Assembly: GCA_021813025.1 (NCBI GenBank)
Contig: JAKAME010000002.1
Span: 1-15,023 of the forward strand
Direction of reading: 5' to 3'
Length of the DNA stretch: 15,023 nucleotides
Source: Microcaldota archaeon
GTDB taxonomy: Archaea; Micrarchaeota; Micrarchaeia; Anstonellales; Anstonellaceae
Part shown: positions 1-8,327 of the stretch, one piece after another
Numbering within the stretch: the stretch's first letter is position 1
Layout: every line of letters begins with the position of its first letter
Position numbers and translations under genes: made by a program
The notes under the pieces: model-generated
What the model saw: the letters and a program-made list of their open reading frames with translations, nothing else
The model's database searches: none
What the model was told of the DNA's origin: nothing

Positions 1-3000
1 GCCCGTCATCTTGGTGAAGAAGGTGCGGGTGTGCATGCCGAACGCCATGGAGGCCCAGTAGTTTGGCCGGGCGAAGATGTTGAGCACGCGGTCGCCGGGG
101 AAGAGGTGATAGCCTGCCCACATCTGCGGCCGCTCGCCGACGAACTGACCGGTCTGGTAGCCCACCATCATGGCCTGGCCCATGGCATAGCCCCCGCCGA
201 ACGCGATGCGCGGGTCGCGCATGTTCACCGATTCGTTGACATTGTAGAAGGGGAGCGCCAAATCGGCCACTTGCTTGAGCCTGCGGTCCACATAGGCGTT
301 CTCTTTCTGGTATTGGAGGGCGGCCTGCTCAAGCTGGGGGATGCGGGCGGCAAGGGCTGAGATTTCTGAGCGCAGCCCGGCCAGCTTCGCCTGCTCGTCT
401 GCAGTGAGGGAGGGCTTGGAGAGCAGCTTCATCTGCTCCTCGCGCTTCTCGCCCAGCTCCTTCTTGGCGTTCAGGGAGTCTGTCACCTCTTTCGAATAAT
501 ACTTCCCTTTCTCTATGTCCGTCTGGGCTGCGAATATCACCACGCGGGCGTAGGCCTGGGCCGCATACCAGGCGTGCAGGCGCTCCTCGGTGTCGGCCGC
601 TCCTCCGCGCATCACGCGCTCGAGGCCCTGGGTCACGCGCGCCATGCCGCGCGTCCAGCCCGTCTGCGCAAGCTCGCCGCTGCTCAGGCTTGAGAGCGAA
701 GAGCGGGGGATGGTGCGCACCCGCTCGGCCAGCTGCTCCTCTATGCGGCGGATGTTGTGCCATGCCTGCTCGCGGGACAGCTCGCGGCCCAAGGCCGCGG
801 CTTCCATCATGCCTGCGCCGGCGAGGCTGCGCCAGTCCCGCCTGCCTTCCCCCCCTCCCCCGTAGGCCGGCTGGGTGAGCTCGAGCCACGCGGCCTTCTG
901 CTGCTGGAAGAGGATTGACGTCTCGCGGTCGGTGGGCGAGCCCGGCTTCCACTTGCCGTCCGCAGTCTTGAAGAGATAGGTGAGGTTGACCGGGCGGTCG
1001 GCGTAATCGGACATCAGGAACGAGAATGCGCCGTGCGAGTAGACCTTGCGGCCCTGCGCGTCCACATACGGCTGGAGGTGCTCGGGCGAGTTGTGCCGCA
1101 GCCGGCCGTTCGGGTCCCACTCGGCCCGCACGCCGGCTATGCGGCCGTCCTCGTAGCGCAGCACGTTGGAGGCCACGGGGACCAGCGAGCGCTCGCCGCC
1201 TATGAGCCACGCGCCCCTCTGCACGTCCTTGAAGCGCACTCCGTCCTTCTTCCACAGCTCGTAGCTTTCTGCGTTCCATTCCCGGCCGGTGTAGAAGCGC
1301 GACAGCTCCTTCATGGTGTGGTAGATGAGCTGGTTGCGCTCAATCTGCGTCCAGTAGTTGCGCAGCAGCGTCTCCTGCCCGCCGCCGATTGAATACGCAA
1401 GCTGCTGCCTTATCATCTCGATTTTGTTGCGGTCCGACTCCCACAAATAGCCCCTGTTGTTGGCGTTGTAGCCCGTGAGGAAGTTGCGGGCCGCCCACTC
1501 GCCGCGCCGGCTGAAGTCCATCTCAGTGCGCAGGTTCGGCAGGGAGAGGGCGTCGTCCACCACCTTTCTCCATTCTTTGCTGACGCTCCTGCCGTCCAGC
1601 GCGAGAGGCGCGCGGGGATTTCTGGGGTCGGGCATGAGCGGCGCGTCGCGGATGCGGTCGAAGAGCCGGCGGCGCATCAGCTCCTCTTCCATGTACTGCC
1701 TGATGGCCAGCATGCGCTGGGCCTCGGTCTCCAGCTTGGGCTCGCCGCGCAGCTGCCGGACGGCCACCGCGCGGCCCGTCAGCTCGGCCAAATCGTGGCC
1801 AAGGTAGACGAGCGGGATGCGCCCGTCGCGCACCTGCTCCGAAGTGCTGCGATAAGCGTCCAGCAGGGCGACCATTTTGTTGTAGCGGCCGAACACGTCT
1901 TCGGGGTTTAGCTTGCCGGCCAGCTCGTTGAAGACCGGGAGCATGCCGTCCTTGGTGGCCAGCTTGCCGTCCTTGCCTGCGTCCTCGCGCATGAGCTCGA
2001 TGGACGCGCGTATGTGGGCCTTGGCCTGCTCCAGAAACGCGCGCTTCTCCGCATCTGTGCGCAGCTCCTGCCCTGCCGCGTCGGCGAAGCGCATGGAGGC
2101 AAGGTTCTTGTTCGCGTAATCGAGAAGGGCTTCCGCAAGAAGGCGGCGCACCTCCAGCTGGTTGAGAGTGTCGCCGGATTCCTTGGCATTCTTCTTGGCG
2201 TCCGTCTGGGCCTTCTGCAGCATCTGCAGGATGTCCGCCAGCCGCTTCTGGTTGGCGCTGAACTGCACCCCGCCTTCCTTCTTCTCCTCGCGCGTGAGGG
2301 TGGAGGCGAGGATGAGCGCGCGCAGATGCTCGTCGATTACGGCAGTGCCCAGCACATAAGTCTCGTTGCGCAGCTTCTCCACAATGAAGGGGATGTTGCC
2401 TATCTTGCGGTTGTCGAAGAGGTGCTTCTGCGCATACGGGCTCTTTTGCCTGTCAAGCAGGCCCAGCGCCACGCCCACTTCGGCCGTGGCCGTGCGGCGC
2501 AGCTGCTGGCGCAAAGAGACGTTGCCTGCCCGATTAGCCAGCCAGCCGGTAATCACAAGGCCGGTGCGCTCCACATAGGGGATGCCCGGCAGCGCCTCGG
2601 CCCACGGCTTGCCCTTGGCGCCGGAGAAAAGCATCCACGGCTTGGCTGCGTTCTCGGTGACAAAGCCTATAGTCGCGCTGATTTTGTTGGTCAGGCCGCG
2701 GCCGCCGGCGCGTCCCCAGCTGTGCACGTCCTTCTCTAGGAGCATTGTTTCGCGCAGCTGCAGCATGCGAAGCAGGGCATCCTTGGCGCGGTCGCGCTCG
2801 TCCTTCGTCGCGCCGGACGCGTCCACCATGGCCTGCAGCCTGCTCATCGAATCCTTCAAGTCCTTGCCCTGCGCCGCTGACGTCCGCCCGAGCCAGCCGG
2901 GGATGTAGCCGGCTTTCTTTGTTGACAGCAGGCCCTTGAGCTGGCCGCGCGGGTCCCCCTTGCCGCCCCGGCGGTAGAGGGCGAAGAGGGTGGAGCCCAT

Positions 3001-3819
3001 GGCAGCCTCGGTGCGGCGTATGACGCGGTCCGACATGCGGCCCTTGGCCGCCAGGTGGTAGGGCTGCACGGTGGGCTTGACCCGCACCTTGCGCATGGCA
3101 GGCAGGCGCGGGGTGGTGATGTCAAGAAGCGAGAGCGGGTCCTTGCCCCGGTAATACATTGAGGCCATCAGCAAGCCCAGTATTATGATGAGCGGCAGGC
3201 AGGCGGCCATGAGGGCAGGATTGCGGGTGAACTGGCTCCAGCCAAGCATGTAGAAGAGGCTGCTTCCCTGCGGGCTGGCGGGGCAGACAAGAAGAGGGGG
3301 GGCGTGCAATGCCTTGATGCGCGCCTGCTCGCTTGAGAGCAGGCGGACCTCGAGTAGGGCGCAGCGCGGCCATTGCGAGATTGCGAGGGGCCTGCCTCCC
3401 TGCGCAGGGTCGGGGCTGGAGGCATAAAACCCGCCCGGCTGCGCGCAGACCGCCTCGCCTGCATGCAGCCCCTCCTGCCCGCCGGCAGAGGTGACGAGGT
3501 TTGGACAGGCGGGAGCGCCTGAAGAGTCGGTCAGGGGCTGGCCGTCGAATGTGAGGGAAAGGCGGGCGCCAACAAGGGGCAGCAGCTGGGAATTGTATGC
3601 GTCGCCGGCAGGCTGGCTGCCCGCCCCGCCCGAGCGGCCCGACTGCGAGAGCGTGTCGTAGGTGTAGCTCACGTTGAGGCGGATGGAGGAGGGGCTGTAC
3701 TCGGCTATGGACACCCACGCGTCGTAGGAAGTGTCTGCAGCCGGAGAAACTGCCCATGCGAGGGACAGAAGCGCGAGCAGGAGAACAAGCGCGACCGGCC
3801 ATGCGCGTTGGATGTTCAT
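1..3819 (-). CDS. Giant signal-peptide, single-pass membrane protein with a large cytoplasmic region (3' end beyond window)
   Basis: Partial gene of 1273 visible codons; the frame is open to base 1 with no stop, confirmed codon by codon. ATG at 3819 has GAGG at 3826-3829, six bases upstream. Residues 1-23 form a signal peptide ending AWA. Residues 24-195 are an ectodomain with four cysteines (105, 125, 153, 179), possibly two disulfides. Residues 202-223 are a strong membrane segment followed by a basic stretch (RGK, then many R/K). The remaining 1050 or so residues are soluble and mostly helical, with charged helices around 330-720, aromatic-rich stretches around 780-980 and a likely coiled coil at about 1100-1185. 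The last visible part is Gly/aromatic-rich. I recognise no catalytic motif and no family. It diverges from the six-paralog membrane operon across a shared 116-bp spacer, which suggests it is a scaffold or partner of that complex. Function is unknown; the existence of the gene is secure. Confidence 0.9.
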   Translation of the reverse strand, partial: MNIQRAWPVALVLLLALLSLAWAVSPAADTSYDAWVSIAEYSPSSIRLNVSYTYDTLSQSGRSGGAGSQPAGDAYNSQLLPLVGARLSLTFDGQPLTDSSGAPACPNLVTSAGGQEGLHAGEAVCAQPGGFYASSPDPAQGGRPLAISQWPRCALLEVRLLSSEQARIKALHAPPLLVCPASPQGSSLFYMLGWSQFTRNPALMAACLPLIIILGLLMASMYYRGKDPLSLLDITTPRLPAMRKVRVKPTVQPYHLAAKGRMSDRVIRRTEAAMGSTLFALYRRGGKGDPRGQLKGLLSTKKAGYIPGWLGRTSAAQGKDLKDSMSRLQAMVDASGATKDERDRAKDALLRMLQLRETMLLEKDVHSWGRAGGRGLTNKISATIGFVTENAAKPWMLFSGAKGKPWAEALPGIPYVERTGLVITGWLANRAGNVSLRQQLRRTATAEVGVALGLLDRQKSPYAQKHLFDNRKIGNIPFIVEKLRNETYVLGTAVIDEHLRALILASTLTREEKKEGGVQFSANQKRLADILQMLQKAQTDAKKNAKESGDTLNQLEVRRLLAEALLDYANKNLASMRFADAAGQELRTDAEKRAFLEQAKAHIRASIELMREDAGKDGKLATKDGMLPVFNELAGKLNPEDVFGRYNKMVALLDAYRSTSEQVRDGRIPLVYLGHDLAELTGRAVAVRQLRGEPKLETEAQRMLAIRQYMEEELMRRRLFDRIRDAPLMPDPRNPRAPLALDGRSVSKEWRKVVDDALSLPNLRTEMDFSRRGEWAARNFLTGYNANNRGYLWESDRNKIEMIRQQLAYSIGGGQETLLRNYWTQIERNQLIYHTMKELSRFYTGREWNAESYELWKKDGVRFKDVQRGAWLIGGERSLVPVASNVLRYEDGRIAGVRAEWDPNGRLRHNSPEHLQPYVDAQGRKVYSHGAFSFLMSDYADRPVNLTYLFKTADGKWKPGSPTDRETSILFQQQKAAWLELTQPAYGGGGEGRRDWRSLAGAGMMEAAALGRELSREQAWHNIRRIEEQLAERVRTIPRSSLSSLSSGELAQTGWTRGMARVTQGLERVMRGGAADTEERLHAWYAAQAYARVVIFAAQTDIEKGKYYSKEVTDSLNAKKELGEKREEQMKLLSKPSLTADEQAKLAGLRSEISALAARIPQLEQAALQYQKENAYVDRRLKQVADLALPFYNVNESVNMRDPRIAFGGGYAMGQAMMVGYQTGQFVGERPQMWAGYHLFPGDRVLNIFARPNYWASMAFGMHTRTFFTKMTG

Positions 3820-3935
3820 ATCATGCCTCAAAAATGCCATGAATCGGACGCCGCCCCCACTTCTATGCTCTTCTATACTCTAGACGTCATTTTTAATATT
3901 GCGCCGTCATGGGAAGACGGAGGTGTTTGGCCCTG
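3820..3935. promoter_or_regulatory. Divergent promoter region between the giant gene and the membrane operon
   Basis: This AT-rich spacer in a GC-rich window separates two divergent genes. TATA-like stretches are ttttaatatt at 3891-3900, which is near-symmetric and could serve either strand, and the TCTATACT-type sequence at 3872-3879. For the leftward gene a TATA at 3870-3879 would place transcription start near 3850 and give a leader containing GAGG at 3826-3829. For the rightward operon, GGAGGTG at 3919-3925 is a clear ribosome binding site for the ATG at 3936. The exact TATA box used on each strand is inferred. Confidence 0.6.
3860..3879. repeat. Tandem 10-bp direct repeat in the divergent promoter
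   Basis: Two adjacent copies of CTTCTATRCT (cttctatgct, then cttctatact) differ at one base. Ten base pairs is about one helical turn, so a dimeric regulator could bind both copies on the same DNA face. The second copy also looks like a TATA element, so this could simply be duplicated promoter sequence. Confidence 0.5.
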
Positions 3936-5477
3936 ATGCGTCCATTAATGCGATTGGCCGAGCCGGCTGCGCGGATGCGCCCGCTCCTGCTGCTGGCCGT
4001 GCTGGCCTTTTTGGCCGGGGCCACTGCCGCGCAAATGACCGCGGCGGGCGGCCCGTCCAACCTGCCCCTTGTCGACAACAGGGCGCTCTTCGTGCCAAAC
4101 TGGCTGGCCATCTGCGCGGTCGCCCTCGCGCTCTCCGCAGGGCTCGTGGCGCTGGCGTTCATGGCTGGCGAGGCCTTCAACCTGCCCAACTTGCGCTCGT
4201 TCGCGCGGCAGGAGACATACGAGCTTGCCGCCAGCATAATCATCATACTCGCGGTTGTGGGCGGGCTGATGGCTTTCGGCGTGTTCTCGCAGAACGTGGC
4301 CGGCAGCGTGCTGACCAGCAAGGGCACGGCCGCGACGGTGGGCTATTGCGCCGACACGCAGGACATCTACCCTGTGCTGGGCGCCGCGGGCGCGCGCAAC
4401 CCGGAGAACGCGCTCTATGCCGACGTTGACTGGTTCTTGGGCTGCATGCCCACCAGCGCGCAGGGCAAGTACGAGAATCTGGGCGAGGGCAACCGGCTTG
4501 TCTACGACCCCGACGCCCCCAGCCACTGGGAGGCGGCGCAATGGCGCGAGGGGAGCAGCAAGGGGGTCATGGTGTCGCATCTGATGAACATCTACATCGG
4601 CCTCTTCTCGCTCGAGTTCATGCTTGGCCCCATCTCGACTTTCGGGGTGAGCGCCTACCTGCCCGAGCCGCTCATAAGCTCAATCTCCCTCGACTTCGCG
4701 CCCCACGCCTCGCTCTCGCCGATATCGGAAGTCACCATCACGGTCACCGACCTTGTCGGCGTCGGGGTGGCCGCGCTCATCATGCAGAAGGTGCTTCTGC
4801 AGTTCGTGCACATCAACGCGCTCGCCGTCTTCCTGCCTCTGGGCCTTGCATTCAGGGCCATCCCGTTCCTGCGCAAGACCGGCTCCACCATAATCGCCCT
4901 CTCGCTTGTGATGTATTTCGTCTTTCCCCTGAGCATCTGGATAAACCAGCAGGTGTATTTCAGCCTGCAGGACCCGCAGCATCCGATGATTTCCGAGTGG
5001 ACCAACTACCACACCCTGCTGCAGGCCTGCCTGCCGCAGAACGATGCCGAGAGGCAGAACCCGGGCCTGGTGGTGCAGCGCGCGCGGCAGATTGCGGCCG
5101 ATTATCTGGCCAACTCGAGCGAGGTGGAGAAGGCGCTGAGGGTGGAGGCATACGGGAGGGAGCTGGATTCTAATGGCAACCCCATCAGCGTCTACCTGCC
5201 GATTGGCCAGCAGGACGCAATCATGAAGGCGCTTGAAGCCAACGGCAAGCTGGTCGGCAAATACCTGCTGCACCCCGGTTTCATCGCCGGCCCGGTGCTG
5301 CCCGTGGATTTCTTCTACGCCGCGCTGGTTGACCAGATTACGGTGGGCGCGCAGTGGTTCGTGCTCAACATACTGTTCCTGGTCAACAGCCTCATCATCT
5401 GCATCACCCTCTTCCGCGACATCAGCATGGCGCTGGGCGGGGAGCCGCGCATATTCGGGCTGAGCAAGCTGGTGTGA
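3936..5477 (+). CDS. Polytopic membrane protein, paralog A of six
   Basis: First gene of the operon, 513 residues from ATG 3936, chosen because GGAGGTG lies ten bases upstream. An in-frame ATG at 3909 would add nine residues and one at 3975 would leave just the signal peptide core. A signal peptide at about 14-32 ends in ATAA. Hydrophobic segments lie near 56-78, 95-117, 215-237, 265-292, 295-309, 315-336 and 474-493. The family core is Q284, G303, R307, R313, P331. The cytoplasmic-loop motif is degenerate (F89, R91, E93). Outer loops are at about 118-210, with Cys138 and Cys170, and at about 337-460, the latter hydrophilic and helical with Cys365. The C-terminus is GLSKLV, the tag shared with C-F. 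It is inferred to be one subunit of a hetero-oligomeric membrane complex, possibly VirB6/TrbL-like. The transport or other role is not shown by the sequence. Confidence 0.88.
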   Translation: MRPLMRLAEPAARMRPLLLLAVLAFLAGATAAQMTAAGGPSNLPLVDNRALFVPNWLAICAVALALSAGLVALAFMAGEAFNLPNLRSFARQETYELAASIIIILAVVGGLMAFGVFSQNVAGSVLTSKGTAATVGYCADTQDIYPVLGAAGARNPENALYADVDWFLGCMPTSAQGKYENLGEGNRLVYDPDAPSHWEAAQWREGSSKGVMVSHLMNIYIGLFSLEFMLGPISTFGVSAYLPEPLISSISLDFAPHASLSPISEVTITVTDLVGVGVAALIMQKVLLQFVHINALAVFLPLGLAFRAIPFLRKTGSTIIALSLVMYFVFPLSIWINQQVYFSLQDPQHPMISEWTNYHTLLQACLPQNDAERQNPGLVVQRARQIAADYLANSSEVEKALRVEAYGRELDSNGNPISVYLPIGQQDAIMKALEANGKLVGKYLLHPGFIAGPVLPVDFFYAALVDQITVGAQWFVLNILFLVNSLIICITLFRDISMALGGEPRIFGLSKLV

Positions 5478-5483
5478 AAAAAA

Positions 5484-6575
5484 ATGGAAAACAAAAACAA
5501 AAAAGAAGGGCAAGAAATCGAGCCCGTTTCGGGCGCCATCAGTTTGACGAAGGCCGGCCGCCCTGCGCCGGCGCGAGTATTTTTGTTTGGCTTTTTCTTT
5601 TTCCTGATTTCCATTCTCCCATTCTCCTTCGCGCAGGGCGGCTCCGAGATTCCGATAACCGGCAGCCTGTTCGCCGCCCAGTCGGCCTACGGCCCGCTCA
5701 TCCCCCTCATCATCATCGGCCTCGCTACCATGAGCTTCGTGGCCGCGCTCGGGTTCATGATTTCGCAGATTTTCAGAACGGGAGAGGTGGAGATGCAGGC
5801 CAAGACCGAGGTTTACCACGTCATAGTCACCGTAATCTGGGCGCTCTTCCTCTTCTCCGCCGCCACGACGGTGGACCAGGTGAGCAGGGCTTACACAGGC
5901 GGCACGCTGTTCGACGGCGCGCAGGGATACCTCAGCCAGGTCACCTGCCTCTCCGCAGTCACTTCAATCAAGATGGAGGGCTACAAGATGGGCCTGCAAT
6001 ACCTCTCCGGCATGAAGAGCCGCTACTATGCAGGCCCCTGGGGCTTCTCCTTCCCCACCTACCCCGGCTTCGAGGTGATAGAGCGGGCTATGGACCTGAT
6101 GCAGATGTTCATCATCCCCTTCACCTCCAGCCTCTACGTGCAGTCCATGGGCCTTGACATCATACGCGCGGGGGCGATGACGCTCCTCATGCCGGCGGGA
6201 ATACTCATGCGCCTCTTCCCCCCCACGCGGCAGGCCGCCGGATTCATGATGGCGGCCGCCTTCGGCCTTTATTTCGTGCTGCCGTTCACCTACATCATAG
6301 GCAAGGAGGTCATGGAGCCGCTCTATTCGAGGGAATTCGGCCGGGGCATGTGCGGCCAGGGCGCTGGCACCACCATAGTGGGCTCGTCAGGCACCCGGAT
6401 GGCAGACAGCCTCGCGCTCAACCTCTGGCCCAGCCTCAGCCGCGACATTCTCAAGTTCCCGGCCTCGATTTCGTATCTGGCCATGCAGTCCGTGTTCCTG
6501 CCAAGCCTGAGCATGATTATCACGGTGACGTTCATCCGAAGCTCCACGCGGTTCTTCGGGCAGGGGATGGAATAG
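5484..6575 (+). CDS. Polytopic membrane protein, paralog B of six (shortest, lacks the C-terminal tag)
   Basis: 363 residues; ATG six bases after the stop of A, with GGTG in the end of A as a weak binding site, so translation is probably coupled. Residues 1-31 are hydrophilic (K/E/N-rich) before a very hydrophobic signal or anchor at 32-50 (many F). Further hydrophobic segments lie near 68-96, 111-128, 203-222, 228-246, 252-273 and 326-352. The family core is Q220, G239, R243, R249, P267, matching A, C and E exactly in spacing. The cytoplasmic-loop motif is Q105, K107, E109. The last membrane segment ends IITVTFIR as in its paralogs, but the protein stops about ten residues later at GQGME and lacks the L-S/T-K-L-I type tag. 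Outer loops are small, with Cys155 in the first and Cys290 in the second. It is the most compact member and shows the minimal fold of the family. Confidence 0.88.
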   Translation: MENKNKKEGQEIEPVSGAISLTKAGRPAPARVFLFGFFFFLISILPFSFAQGGSEIPITGSLFAAQSAYGPLIPLIIIGLATMSFVAALGFMISQIFRTGEVEMQAKTEVYHVIVTVIWALFLFSAATTVDQVSRAYTGGTLFDGAQGYLSQVTCLSAVTSIKMEGYKMGLQYLSGMKSRYYAGPWGFSFPTYPGFEVIERAMDLMQMFIIPFTSSLYVQSMGLDIIRAGAMTLLMPAGILMRLFPPTRQAAGFMMAAAFGLYFVLPFTYIIGKEVMEPLYSREFGRGMCGQGAGTTIVGSSGTRMADSLALNLWPSLSRDILKFPASISYLAMQSVFLPSLSMIITVTFIRSSTRFFGQGME

Positions 6576-8327
6576 ATGATGGGGGAAAAGAGGAGCGAAA
6601 CAAATTCGGGCCTTTGCGGCCAAAAGCCAGCGCCATTGCTGCCCCTGCGGGCCGCTTTCCTGCCTTCACTGGCCCTCATTTTCCTCTTCTTCTCCTTCGG
6701 CTGCGTGGCGCAGGCATCGGGCGGGCCTGCCGACATCTGGCCTGTCTTCGTCAACTACTGGGCCCCGTGGCAGCGCGTCATATACGTCGCGCTCATGCTG
6801 GGCGCGGGCATCGTCGCGCTGGCGTGGATGTACGCGCGCGCGGTGCGCGACGACAAGCTTGTGGGCTGGTGCAAGGGCGAGCTCATGCAGCTGGCCTACA
6901 CCGTGCTCATCCTCATAGCGGTGCTGGCGCTCGTCTCCACGCTCTCCTACTCGCTGGCGGCAGTCTCGCGCATCAGCCTCGCGGGAGGGGAGGAGGCGCA
7001 GTCGTGGCAGGGCTATGTGATGGCGCGCTGCGCCCCTGCCGCCAACGCCCTCTACGACAGGCCCTGCCACATCCGCCTCTCCGAGGATTATCTGCAAATC
7101 CTTGCCTCAGCCACCACGGCGCAGGCAGAAACCGTGCTGAACTACAATTCCGTGCTGGCCGAGGCATCCTCAATCGGCCTCTCGTTCAGGGGCATGCCCG
7201 ACCCGTCCGGCAACCTGGACATCGCGCCCCTGGCAGGCCTCTCGGTGCCTCTGGAAACCCTTGGGTTCGTGTTCGACATAGCCAACAAGAATCTGATGGT
7301 GATACGCTTCCAGCAGTTTTTGCTGGAATTTTTGCACCTTGCCTTCTTCCCCCTCTTCCTCACGCTCGGGCTGTTTTTGCGCACGCTTTACTTCACCCGC
7401 AAGCTGGGAGGGCTGCTCATAGCAATCGCGCTTGGCGCATACATAGTCTATCCCATGATGTTCGTGTTTTTCCACGGCATGCTCTTCTCCTTCACAGGCC
7501 CCTGGCCGGCGCCAAGCCCCGGCGAGACTGATGCCTATGTGGAGAGGGTGGGCCAGACGCTTTATCCGATTTCGGTTGACATGGGCGGCATCCAGCTCTC
7601 GCCGCAAAAGCCGGTTGTTGGCGGGCCGGGCTATAACGAGCCGGCCGGCGCTGGATTCGGTGGGGTTAGGGGGCAGTACAGCGCGAACGGGCGGATAGAG
7701 CCTTGGGAGGAATGCAACGAGTGGAAATGGTCCGTGCGCACCGACACCGGGCAGGCCAACGCAAAAGCGTTCGGCTGCCCGCCCAGCGACGCTGACGGCA
7801 ACCCCATCCCGGGCCGCGAGCGGGATTATTACTGCAACCCCAACAACGCGCGCTGCACTTCGGACCCAAGCAAGGGGTACGGCGTGTCCGGGCCCAACAG
7901 CCGCGATTCGGCAGGCAACTACCTCACGCCTTTCCGCCAGCAGTTCGTGGGCCAGAGCATGAGCGGCGGGCAGAGGCGGGACATCGTCAATGCCGCAAGC
8001 GCGCTCTCCGCAAACCTCTGCTGGCAGGACCCGTCCGCTCCGCAGCAGGCTGCCGACGAGCAGGCGAAAAGCCGCGCGCTCATGCTTGGCGCGGCCAAGT
8101 CCGACATGGAGAAGCTCAAAGAGGGCTGGGGCGGCGCAATCAGGGTGGCTCTCTATGGCGACGAGCTGCTTGGCTACAACGGCGTGATTGACAACGTGGC
8201 CAAGATAATGATTTTCAGCCTCATCGCGCCCTTCATCTCCATCATGGTCATGCTGGCATTCATCAAGGTGCTCTCGCCGCTCTTGGGCGGGGACGTGGAA
8301 ATCGCCGGGCTTACAAAGCTGATTTAG
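6576..8327 (+). CDS. Polytopic membrane protein, paralog C of six (large Cys-containing outer loop)
   Basis: 583 residues, the longest complete paralog. ATG 6576 directly follows the TAG of B, with GGGGATGG in the end of B as binding site. A hydrophilic lead of about 22 residues precedes the signal segment (about 25-46). Membrane segments lie near 64-88, 104-130, 246-268, 276-303 and 543-565. The loop motif is canonical (W98, K100, E102, Q105). The family core is Q246, G265, R269, R275, P293. The second outer loop, about 304-540, is some 235 residues long, rich in Gly, Pro, Asn and Asp, with Cys380, 401, 420, 427 and 482. It looks like an extracytoplasmic domain inserted into the common fold. 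I do not recognise this domain. The C-terminus GLTKLI carries the family tag. An antisense open frame across this gene is a high-GC shadow. Confidence 0.9.
   Translation: MMGEKRSETNSGLCGQKPAPLLPLRAAFLPSLALIFLFFSFGCVAQASGGPADIWPVFVNYWAPWQRVIYVALMLGAGIVALAWMYARAVRDDKLVGWCKGELMQLAYTVLILIAVLALVSTLSYSLAAVSRISLAGGEEAQSWQGYVMARCAPAANALYDRPCHIRLSEDYLQILASATTAQAETVLNYNSVLAEASSIGLSFRGMPDPSGNLDIAPLAGLSVPLETLGFVFDIANKNLMVIRFQQFLLEFLHLAFFPLFLTLGLFLRTLYFTRKLGGLLIAIALGAYIVYPMMFVFFHGMLFSFTGPWPAPSPGETDAYVERVGQTLYPISVDMGGIQLSPQKPVVGGPGYNEPAGAGFGGVRGQYSANGRIEPWEECNEWKWSVRTDTGQANAKAFGCPPSDADGNPIPGRERDYYCNPNNARCTSDPSKGYGVSGPNSRDSAGNYLTPFRQQFVGQSMSGGQRRDIVNAASALSANLCWQDPSAPQQAADEQAKSRALMLGAAKSDMEKLKEGWGGAIRVALYGDELLGYNGVIDNVAKIMIFSLIAPFISIMVMLAFIKVLSPLLGGDVEIAGLTKLI

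Noticed and set aside
329..1279. 316-residue minus-strand open frame
   Set aside because: It lies out of frame inside the giant minus-strand gene. Its Arg/Ala/Pro-rich composition is typical of a high-GC shadow, while the other frame stays open for 1273 codons with sensible protein features.
2014..2739. 241-residue plus-strand open frame
   Set aside because: Antisense to the giant gene, low-information His/Leu/Gly/Ala composition, no start signal.
5475..5520. A8 run and A-rich stretch at the A/B junction as a programmed frameshift site
   Set aside because: A ends with the family C-terminal tag GLSKLV before the run, so no frameshift product is needed; the run lies in the six-base gap and start of B.
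4680..5819. 379-residue minus-strand open frame
   Set aside because: Antisense across the A/B junction. It is His/Arg/Gln-rich as expected opposite hydrophobic-protein codons, and A and B have clear membrane features and motifs.
6700..6720. Lipobox around Cys43 of paralog C
   Set aside because: SFGC lacks the usual Leu at -3 and the paralogs have no equivalent Cys, so ordinary signal cleavage or an anchor is likelier.
6350..7531. 393-residue plus-strand open frame
   Set aside because: Overlaps B and C in another frame; Arg/His/Pro-rich shadow with no motif.
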